A DNA stretch of 7,541 nucleotides from Fibrobacteraceae bacterium. GTDB taxonomy: Bacteria > Fibrobacterota > Fibrobacteria > Fibrobacterales > Fibrobacteraceae. Within the stretch, counting starts at the first letter, position 1. Each line of letters begins with the position of its first letter. The stretch spans positions 57,462 through 65,002 of the forward strand of contig JABUUT010000018.1 in the NCBI GenBank assembly GCA_021443045.1. The letters run 5' to 3'. The notes beneath the pieces were generated by a model. It worked only from the letters and a program-made list of their open reading frames with translations, was not told the DNA's origin and searched no databases. Of the stretch, positions 1 through 5,629 are shown one piece after another. The position numbers and the translations under genes were made by a program.

Positions 1-377
1 CTTATGGCAGATGTTTTCATCCAGAACGAGGAATACCGCAGATATTTTTTGTTGTTCACGGAGAAAAGCACCCCTTTGCGGTTGATTTCCTTGACCACAC
101 CGATGATTTGCTCACGGGTGCTGACTTCGCCTCTAATGCAGTTGTCGCCCAGGGTGTAATAGCGGTTGCCCTCGATTTTTACCAAGCGGTGGATAATGTA
201 GGAACCGTCGCTGCGAATGAACAGGGGCAGATCCCCCACCTGCAAATCGCGGTTTACAGATTCCACCACCACATAACTTTTACCTTCCAATAAAAGAGGC
301 CGCATGGATACGCCCTTGGTTTGGGCAATAATCACCTTTCCCGACAAAAGCTCTTGTTTAATGGAAGACACGTTCAA
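1..377 (-). CDS. S24/S26-family (signal-peptidase-like) serine protease, C-terminus cut off by window edge
   Basis: Translating the minus strand from 377 gives 125 codons open to the window edge. The motifs are those of S26 signal-peptidase-like enzymes: KGVSMRP (residues about 21-27, nucleophile Ser24), YIIHRLVKI (60-68, His63) and YYTLGDN (73-79, Asp78). A His where bacterial SPase I has Lys resembles the SipW/ER-type Ser-His-Asp form. No membrane segment is visible in the part seen. The family would cleave a peptide bond in a partner protein; the substrate is unknown. It is the fifth gene of the operon, 24 bp after the PqqD-like gene and in the same frame, separated by a single TAA. The start is unclear. 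There is no ATG between that TAA and the catalytic motif; TTG at 375-377 and GTG at 369-371 are the candidates, and neither has a good Shine-Dalgarno sequence. The family call is firm; activity and start are not. Confidence 0.82.
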   Translation of the reverse strand, partial: MNVSSIKQELLSGKVIIAQTKGVSMRPLLLEGKSYVVVESVNRDLQVGDLPLFIRSDGSYIIHRLVKIEGNRYYTLGDNCIRGEVSTREQIIGVVKEINRKGVLFSVNNKKYLRYSSFWMKTSAI

Positions 378-401
378 AAGAATTTTTCTTTGGTGGATGT
401 A

Positions 402-665
402 TTATGCCAAAAAACCGGCAGATTCCAATTGGGCTACAATTTCGTCTAAATCAGCAGCCAGAACATTTCGAGGGGCGTCGTATTCTTTTTCCATGGCATC
501 CAAAATTTGCTCTTCTGAGATTTCATTTTGAAGAAGGTTCAAAATAAATTGCGCCGTTTCGTTGCTACGCACCAAGCCGCTAAAAGATTCCGCCGCCTCT
601 CCAGTAGCCACCATTAAGTGGTCATCACCAGAAGAATGTAAGATAAAACCTTCTTTCAATTTCAT
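402..665 (-). CDS. PqqD-family peptide-binding protein
   Basis: This is an 87-residue protein. It has the PqqD pattern: an N-terminal beta segment (KEGFILHSSGDDHLMVA), then LVRSNETAQFILNLL (residues 31-45) with the conserved N-x-T-A, a helix EISEEQILDAMEKEY (48-62), and a final D-L-D-E-I-V-A-Q-L-x-x-x-G-F-L helix (72-86). PqqD-like domains bind leader peptides of ribosomally made, modified peptides and hand them to a tailoring enzyme; many stand-alone copies have no known partner. I chose the ATG at 665 because AGGAGG (673-678) lies 7 bp upstream and the fold begins there. A longer in-frame start at 737 would add 24 unrelated residues and overlap the kinase gene. The Shine-Dalgarno overlaps the upstream stop codon, which suggests translational coupling. 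The natural partners are the HprK-like kinase before it and the protease after it. Confidence 0.85.
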   Translation of the reverse strand: MKLKEGFILHSSGDDHLMVATGEAAESFSGLVRSNETAQFILNLLQNEISEEQILDAMEKEYDAPRNVLAADLDEIVAQLESAGFLA

Positions 666-672
666 GGGAAAA

Positions 673-678
673 CCTCCT
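673..678 (-). promoter_or_regulatory. Shine-Dalgarno site overlapping the kinase stop codon
   Basis: AGGAGG on the minus strand lies 7 bp before the PqqD-like ATG at 665 and shares its first two bases with the TAG stop (677-679) of the kinase gene. It decides the PqqD start and suggests coupled translation of the two genes. Confidence 0.8.
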
Positions 679-1390
679 ATAGAAATTCTTTTGCAGCATC
701 GTAACTGGCAAGGACAGCCTGTTCCGAAATATTGCATCGTAGTTTGAACACTGGTAATTTAGATAATTTAAGAATCAAATCTAATGTTTGAGTACAAACC
801 TGAGCCACATTCATAGTAGTATGCTCGTGAACCTTGTAGGTTTGCTTGAGTAAAAAAGGAAAAGCCTCTTGAGAAGGCACTCGTTCCACTGAATTTTGGG
901 GAGATTGTTCCAGCAAAAAAATGGCCTTGACGGGTGCGCTTAAGTTGTTCTGAATATTGTCTTTGCCACCGTAGGGAGTGCCAAAAACGGTAACAATAGA
1001 ATTTTCGATATGAATAAGAGGTTTGTCATCGTTAATCATGGTGACACGGGAGCCAAAATATTCCCGCCAAAGTCTGGCATGGGTTGATTTACCTGTGCCG
1101 CTGGGTGCTGTAAAAAGAATAGCGCTTCCGTCTATTTGCAGTGAGGAACAGTGAAAAAGCACCACGTTATCAAGAATTAGCGATTCGCAAATTTTTCGAT
1201 AGATTGCCAAAGACTCCAAGTAAGCCGATTCCCAACCATTTTCACCGTGAGCTTCAAACTCAATTTCTTTATCAGAAACCGCAATGACTAGGCCCGGCTC
1301 ATCAGACTTGTAGCCTTCAAAAAGAGAAGCCACATAACTGTAGTGATTCTCTATGGTAAAAAAGTGGTTGGCCAAACAAGCATTAAACAT
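677..1390 (-). CDS. HPr-kinase-like P-loop kinase (HprK C-terminal-domain type)
   Basis: This is a 237-residue protein. It shows an HprK/PEPCK-type nucleotide site: FHCSSLQIDGSAILFTAPSGTGKSTHARLW with the Walker A at APSGTGKST (residues 95-103), an acidic NDDKPLI (120-126) in the place of the Walker B/catalytic Asp, and FGTPYGGK (136-143), the usual GTPW-x-GK element. True HPr kinase/phosphorylase is about 310 residues and has an N-terminal domain and a K/P signature loop; both are missing. It is therefore unlikely to act on HPr. Relatives in lasso-peptide clusters phosphorylate a peptide C-terminus. The gene starts 21 bp after the lipoprotein stop. Its Shine-Dalgarno is weak, and its stop codon overlaps the ribosome binding site of the PqqD-like gene. 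The ATG at 1390 fits the family's short N-terminus. The P-loop kinase fold is secure; the substrate is unknown. Confidence 0.87.
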   Translation of the reverse strand: MFNACLANHFFTIENHYSYVASLFEGYKSDEPGLVIAVSDKEIEFEAHGENGWESAYLESLAIYRKICESLILDNVVLFHCSSLQIDGSAILFTAPSGTGKSTHARLWREYFGSRVTMINDDKPLIHIENSIVTVFGTPYGGKDNIQNNLSAPVKAIFLLEQSPQNSVERVPSQEAFPFLLKQTYKVHEHTTMNVAQVCTQTLDLILKLSKLPVFKLRCNISEQAVLASYDAAKEFL

Positions 1391-1411
1391 TGGACATATA
1401 ACTTAGCAATG

Positions 1412-4171
1412 TTACTTTAGAGTGGCAATCAAGGAATCTATTCGCTGGGTAATTTTTATTCCTCCGGAACGGCAAAGATGGTCGTAATCATAAGCCATTT
1501 CATCGGGGTAATCATGATTTCCCATTTTATTTTCATCCAACACATGGAAATTAGAGTAACGTTCTTCCAAACGATGGATTTCTTTAAGCATGTTTGTAGC
1601 TAGAGACCTTTTTAACCCATGACGGCCAAAGGCCCCTGTATCTATATAGTAGGGACTTTGGGGGTAAACCACACCAACTACATCTATTTTTAGGTTTTGA
1701 GCGGTATAGACAACGTCTTCAAGAAGCGCCATTCCCTGCTGATAATTTGGTAAATAACTACTGTTTGCCGTATCTGAAACAATTTTTAGGTGGCTATAGC
1801 CATCTGAATACCATGAACCACATTCCATCTGTACCCAACCCATTGACTTTTCCAATTCTTCATATTCAAACTCATTGGCAACAATGGCATTCTCCGCCTG
1901 CCTAATAAAAGATTTTGGAACACCATCTTTCCAGAAATCATGATTTTTATCATAGCTATAACCGGGTGCAGAGCCCACATTCAAGGAATAATTATATCCT
2001 GGATTTTCATTCCACAAATCTAAATCCAGCCCTATAACTATAGCCTTCAAGTTGGGTGTATGTTGAAAAACATACCCCTTCGCCAAGAAACTAATAACAT
2101 CCATATCATTAGGGATACAGGCCATATTAAAGCTTCTTCCGCTAGTAAAATAGGCTGGAGCAAAACCCGTACTCGTTCTAGAAGAACCCAAGGCCACATA
2201 TTCCACAGTATCCCTTATTTTCCAGAACAACTTCATTTTGTAATTGAGCAAGGCTCCTGCATCAGAAGAATAATACATGGCCGCACTATCCAAATCTAAA
2301 TTCGAATCTTCCTCAATAACACCACTGGTCCACAAACAAGGGTGCCATAGTTCTTCGCCCTCTACAAGTTCTACAATGTTGTTGTTATCTGTATTCAAAA
2401 GAACTATTTTCCGGTGAGCCCCACTTAAATTTGTAAGACTTGCCACCACCAGATTATTCTTTGAAGACAAATTTTCAAAAGATCCTACAGACCATTCGCT
2501 ATGGTCAAACGTAAAACCGTTTGGTGCAGGAATCGCCCTTGTCAGTTTACCAACACTATCGGCAAAAAACAGATATTCATGAACAGCATAATCCTTGCCC
2601 ACCATTTCACGGCCTTCGGCACCCGAAAAATCTAGGAATAAAGTCTGTTTAAAGCCATCTTTGCTCAAGCTTACATTGCAAGCCTGATCGCCACCAAACC
2701 AAACCATATCCTTAGATTGAGCCTCAGCCACTTCATTGTGTGCTCGTAAAATTGTGGAGCCCGTTACAGCAAGGTTTCCCTCTACACCACCATGATAAGC
2801 TCCATCAAATAACTTTGTTGGAGTTCCAAACTGACCCTTAGAAAAAGGTACCTGCCAAGTACTTGTTTTAGCAAACTCAACCTCGTCCTTGTTATTTTTT
2901 GCATCGCTAACATACACAATAACCGTATCCCCATTAGGCAAAACGTTCCAACGAGGAATGGCTGCCGATTCCACGTTCAAACGAACCAAATTGCCGCCAA
3001 CCTCATTCAGCTCCCGAACATACAGCGAAGAAACTCCCGTGACCCCTTCATTCTTGGTACAAAAAGCCACAAGCTTTCCATTAGGAGAAATTTCAGGATG
3101 ATAAACATTAATGGTATCCCGAATTTCAACAACTGAAAGCGTTGCACTGGAATAATCCAAATATGCCAAGTTACCCGTTACATCATTACGGAAAGCCAAC
3201 TTTGCCTTGTATCTGCCCGTCATAAATTTCAATGTTGATGAAGTGGTCAAAGGCACTATACGGCTAGAGGTTGCATGGCCATCGGACGAAAGCCATATGG
3301 GGTCTGGAACTTTTCCATAAGCAAGGCGAAAACCCACATAGTCTGCCTTAGTCGCAGAAGTTACCGTATACACATCCCCTCGAGAAAACAGATTGATGGC
3401 CGAAGCATTGTTACGGAAGCAACCGCCTTTAATAACGCGCTCCCCCAATTTTCCACCATCGGGAGCTCCCACATAGTTGGTAACGGAAGTGTCCTGAAAA
3501 CGTCCAAGCCAGTCGTTTGTCCATTCCATTAAATTACCAGCCATATCACAAAGTTTTACCCCACCTTCATCATTTTCAAATGAACATACCTTATGAGCTT
3601 TGTAATCTGAATTTCCGCCATTCCAACTTTTGGAAGGAGCCCACGACTGCTGTGCCGCAAAAACCCATTCCGCCTCAGTTGGCAAACGATAGCCATCCAC
3701 ATTCCACCTAAGAGACAACCCCTCTAAAAAGATACAGTTGCCATCATCGTTAAAAGAGGCTTTTTGATACATGTAAACGGTATCATACTGTTCAGCCTTG
3801 CTGCGGGCATTAGCCAAGAGCACGGCATCATAAAAAGTCACATTAGCAGCGGGCATCAAATCGTTTTCGCAATTCAAATGAATTTTACTTTCACCATCCA
3901 TAAGGCGATTAAACTCGCCACAAGTTACCTCATGATGCCCAATGTAGTAATCGTAGGAAAAAGATACCTTCATAACAGGCCGTTCCGACTCTCTGGCAAA
4001 GGAATTGTCGGTACCCAAAGTCACTTGGCCATTATGAGATAAAATTTTCACCATATCATCAGCCAAAAGTTTTTCTTCATCTCCCCCACCGATTATCGCA
4101 TCATAATCATCCAAGGAATTATCCATGCAGCAGCATAGAATAAGACAAAATGCAAAAAATATTTTTTTCAT
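1412..4171 (-). CDS. Large predicted lipoprotein, TIGR02171-like Fibrobacter paralogous family (SUMF1-like + propeller-like + SGNH-like regions)
   Basis: This is a 919-residue protein. It begins MKKIFFAFCLILCCCMDN, a short lipoprotein-type signal peptide with a run of three cysteines (13-15). Residues about 45-286 are a SUMF1/formylglycine-generating-enzyme-like domain: YRLPTEAEW (161-169), DMAGNLMEW (209-217), VIKGGCFRN (246-254), YVGFRLA (278-284). Residues about 300-610 contain beta-rich TolB/PD40-like stretches such as YHPEISPNGKLVAFCT (357-372). The C-terminal 260 residues look SGNH-hydrolase-like: ALGSSRT (660-666, possible Ser nucleophile), FNMACIPND (681-689) and DYDHL (895-899, DxxH). 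From memory, TIGR02171 is a function-unknown set of about 900-residue Fibrobacter proteins, many of them lipoproteins. The ATG at 4171 has GAGAG (4177-4181) upstream and gives a clean signal peptide; the in-frame TTG at 4183 is a worse choice. It lies in an operon, 19 bp after the nucleotidyltransferase and 21 bp before the kinase. The SUMF1 call is strong; the propeller and SGNH calls are inference. Confidence 0.85.
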   Translation of the reverse strand: MKKIFFAFCLILCCCMDNSLDDYDAIIGGGDEEKLLADDMVKILSHNGQVTLGTDNSFARESERPVMKVSFSYDYYIGHHEVTCGEFNRLMDGESKIHLNCENDLMPAANVTFYDAVLLANARSKAEQYDTVYMYQKASFNDDGNCIFLEGLSLRWNVDGYRLPTEAEWVFAAQQSWAPSKSWNGGNSDYKAHKVCSFENDEGGVKLCDMAGNLMEWTNDWLGRFQDTSVTNYVGAPDGGKLGERVIKGGCFRNNASAINLFSRGDVYTVTSATKADYVGFRLAYGKVPDPIWLSSDGHATSSRIVPLTTSSTLKFMTGRYKAKLAFRNDVTGNLAYLDYSSATLSVVEIRDTINVYHPEISPNGKLVAFCTKNEGVTGVSSLYVRELNEVGGNLVRLNVESAAIPRWNVLPNGDTVIVYVSDAKNNKDEVEFAKTSTWQVPFSKGQFGTPTKLFDGAYHGGVEGNLAVTGSTILRAHNEVAEAQSKDMVWFGGDQACNVSLSKDGFKQTLFLDFSGAEGREMVGKDYAVHEYLFFADSVGKLTRAIPAPNGFTFDHSEWSVGSFENLSSKNNLVVASLTNLSGAHRKIVLLNTDNNNIVELVEGEELWHPCLWTSGVIEEDSNLDLDSAAMYYSSDAGALLNYKMKLFWKIRDTVEYVALGSSRTSTGFAPAYFTSGRSFNMACIPNDMDVISFLAKGYVFQHTPNLKAIVIGLDLDLWNENPGYNYSLNVGSAPGYSYDKNHDFWKDGVPKSFIRQAENAIVANEFEYEELEKSMGWVQMECGSWYSDGYSHLKIVSDTANSSYLPNYQQGMALLEDVVYTAQNLKIDVVGVVYPQSPYYIDTGAFGRHGLKRSLATNMLKEIHRLEERYSNFHVLDENKMGNHDYPDEMAYDYDHLCRSGGIKITQRIDSLIATLK

Positions 4172-4190
4172 AACCGCTCTCAAATAAATT

Positions 4191-5321
4191 TTACTTTTTT
4201 AGAATATTCCTAAATTCGTTTTTGGTTTTGCGGAACGTGGCAGCAGAAAACATTACATGGATTATGCGCCAGATGTATGCCACAGGTAAAAGACACCAAG
4301 GTTTCAAAGCGGGAGCATAGAGCTCGCACCACACGGTCATTCTGTGACGCGGAGGAAACATCCGCCCCACAATGAATAAAAATTTTGCGAAACTTTTGGA
4401 ACCCGTTGATAAAATTTGCCTATTCAATGCATTTTCAACCCCTGCATTCTCTGTGCCGTATGTACCCGACATCAGGTAGTATTCCAGCATCTTTCGGTCT
4501 TCCGCATTTAAAGACAAACTGTTAAACCCGTTTCCAAAGCACTTTTGAATCAATTGCCTTGAAGCCAATTCAAAGTCTTCGATACCCAATTTTTTTGCTT
4601 CGGCACCAATGTATTCATAATCCAAATTATGCTTTTCCAGGTACACATAACGATCCATTAGAGAACGTATTCCTGTACCACAATTGCTGTAATGCATGTA
4701 TTCATGAGCTACTAGATATAGGTAAAAATCTTCATCGCGATAAAATCCACCCCGATGATTTTCGAAATAGCGTTGCAATCTACCATGCCGTTTGCCATCA
4801 AACAGCTGGGTATGCATTTCAAAATTATAGAAGGGCTCTTTGAGGTACACATCTTCGTTTGCCACACCGTAAAGACGCACCTTAAAGCCCTTCCCCACAA
4901 ACCAATCTCGCACTTGTTCCCGAAATTTTTCGTCAAAAAAAACATCGTTGTCGGCCATTTGGCGCATACCCAACTTGGGGTACATTTCCTTAAGCACAAT
5001 GCCTTTAAGCGACACATGCCAAGCCCCAATTTGGTCCATGAACTTGTAGAGGGAATTTCGCATAGCATCTAGCAAAATAACCTTACGCACCGAAGCGTCT
5101 CTTCGACCACGCCACTGCTGCAACAGAGTGCCATTTGCAACAGACTCTGGCAATTTATCCACAATTTCAGCCAAAGCTTCGTAAGCCATCGCTTCTACAC
5201 TGTGTTCGCAACAGCATGCAAAAACTCTGGGCAAGTCCATTTGGGCAACAACAGAAGCATCCGCCATTTCACTACGCACAGCACAGTGGCACAAATAAAG
5301 GGCATCGTAGGCTTGCTTCAT
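4191..5321 (-). CDS. Nucleotidyltransferase family protein (NTP_transf_5 type)
   Basis: This is a 376-residue protein of the uncharacterised nucleotidyltransferase family (Pfam NTP_transf_5, recalled). The core is SLKGIVLKEMYPKLGMRQMADNDVFF (residues 104-129), where R120 and D124-x-D126 fit the family's R-x-x-x-D-x-D metal site. FEMHTQLF (167-174), AHEYMHY (205-211) and GTGIRSLMDRYVYLEK (215-230) follow in the usual order. The C-terminus (about 340-360) is hydrophobic and aromatic, PWCLLPVAYIWRIIHVMF, a tail common in this family that could touch the membrane. Members are presumed to transfer a nucleotide or a related group to a protein, peptide or sugar; the substrate is unproven. It is the first gene of the operon. 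The ATG at 5321 gives the family's normal N-terminus but has only a poor Shine-Dalgarno. It overlaps the stop of a 19-codon ORF by ATGA. Fold call firm, reaction unknown. Confidence 0.85.
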   Translation of the reverse strand: MKQAYDALYLCHCAVRSEMADASVVAQMDLPRVFACCCEHSVEAMAYEALAEIVDKLPESVANGTLLQQWRGRRDASVRKVILLDAMRNSLYKFMDQIGAWHVSLKGIVLKEMYPKLGMRQMADNDVFFDEKFREQVRDWFVGKGFKVRLYGVANEDVYLKEPFYNFEMHTQLFDGKRHGRLQRYFENHRGGFYRDEDFYLYLVAHEYMHYSNCGTGIRSLMDRYVYLEKHNLDYEYIGAEAKKLGIEDFELASRQLIQKCFGNGFNSLSLNAEDRKMLEYYLMSGTYGTENAGVENALNRQILSTGSKSFAKFLFIVGRMFPPRHRMTVWCELYAPALKPWCLLPVAYIWRIIHVMFSAATFRKTKNEFRNILKK

Positions 5322-5377
5322 ATTTTACCAACTTTTATAAAATTCTGCACACCAATGGGGTTGCTTTTGAAATCCAT
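5318..5377 (-). CDS. Possible 19-codon leader ORF overlapping the nucleotidyltransferase start
   Basis: The minus strand reads ATG, 18 further sense codons and TGA, giving MDFKSNPIGVQNFIKVGKI. Its TGA shares bases with the ATG of the nucleotidyltransferase (ATGA), an arrangement typical of translational coupling. A possible -10 (TATATT, 5384-5389) lies 6 bp before its ATG, so a transcript from it would be nearly leaderless. There is no Shine-Dalgarno sequence before the ATG, and I recognise no family. The frame stays open further upstream, to a TAG about 75 bp before the ATG, so the ORF may be longer with a TTG start, a remnant of another gene, or chance. The nucleotidyltransferase itself has a weak ribosome binding site, which would make coupling useful. 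Low confidence that it is translated. Confidence 0.2.
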   Translation of the reverse strand: MDFKSNPIGVQNFIKVGKI

Positions 5378-5383
5378 AGCGGT

Positions 5384-5389
5384 AATATA
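5384..5389 (-). promoter_or_regulatory. Possible -10 element for the five-gene operon
   Basis: The minus strand reads TGTTATATTAC, a TATATT hexamer about 60 bp before the nucleotidyltransferase ATG. No convincing -35 lies 16-18 bp upstream; the nearest partial match is TTGTAG at 5410-5415, about 20 bp away. The call rests only on the hexamer and its position. Confidence 0.25.
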
Positions 5390-5486
5390 ACAAATTGTTT
5401 TCAACAGGCCTACAAATTCAAAATTCTTTGTTAAAAACTATTGCAAGCACCGTTTAACTTGACAGAGCCACAAAACCATTACTCTT

Positions 5487-5516
5487 TTGTGCAGTGGTTT
5501 AAAATTTTTGTATATT
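5487..5516 (+). promoter_or_regulatory. Possible promoter for parE
   Basis: TTGTGC (5487-5492) and TATATT (5511-5516) are separated by 18 bp, which would start transcription near 5523, about 107 bp before the parE ATG. The -35 matches the sigma-70 consensus at only three of six bases. A perfect TTGACA lies further upstream at 5459-5464, but the best -10 after it (TACTCT, 5480-5485) is weak and the spacing is short (15 bp). Either or both could be used. Confidence 0.3.
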
Positions 5517-5517
5517 T

Positions 5518-5539
5518 AGACCACCACCGCTAGTGGTCT
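5518..5539. repeat. 7-bp inverted repeat just after the parE -10 element
   Basis: AGACCAC (5518-5524) and GTGGTCT (5533-5539) are perfect reverse complements around an 8-base spacer. The first arm begins 2 bp after the candidate -10, so the repeat covers the predicted transcription start. It could be an operator for a dimeric regulator or a small hairpin at the mRNA 5' end. No T-run follows, so it is not an intrinsic terminator. Confidence 0.5.
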
Positions 5540-5629
5540 GTTGCAATACACAACCACAAGCAGTAGATGTCAAAAAATGGCAAGTAGAAAGAGTTATCTT
5601 TGGAAAAAAGTTTAAAAACGGATTCATTA

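Larger units (their letters stand above)
5322..5629. other. Divergent intergenic region between the operon and parE
   Basis: About 308 bp separate the two outward-facing genes. The region is AT-rich. It holds candidate -10 elements for each direction, a 7-bp inverted repeat (5518-5539), a weaker 6-bp inverted repeat (AAACCA 5473-5478 with TGGTTT 5495-5500) and the 19-codon ORF next to the operon. I see no tRNA, rRNA, known riboswitch, insertion sequence or intrinsic terminator in it. Confidence 0.7.

Noticed and set aside
666..737. Longer PqqD start giving an extra 24 residues.
   Set aside because: It would overlap the kinase gene by 61 bp, adds residues unlike the family, and ignores the strong AGGAGG placed for the ATG at 665.
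1412..4171. Annotation of the lipoprotein as a formylglycine-generating enzyme or sulfatase modifier.
   Set aside because: The SUMF1-like domain is only about a quarter of the protein and lacks the catalytic cysteine pair, and no sulfatase gene is nearby.
4172..4183. TTG start at 4183 for the lipoprotein.
   Set aside because: The ATG at 4171 has GAGAG at good spacing and gives a typical MKK signal peptide.
4712..5072. ORFs of 105-118 codons on both strands inside the nucleotidyltransferase gene.
   Set aside because: They are out-of-frame shadows of a gene with clear family motifs, and their translations have no recognisable domain.
1..5321. Calling the operon a lasso-peptide gene cluster.
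   Set aside because: No precursor, cyclase or transglutaminase-like leader protease is visible; the shared accessory gene types are not sufficient.
5577..5615. A 12-codon ORF (MASRKSYLWKKV) in the parE leader.
   Set aside because: It is short, lacks a ribosome site and overlaps the alternative parE start out of frame; chance is the simplest explanation.
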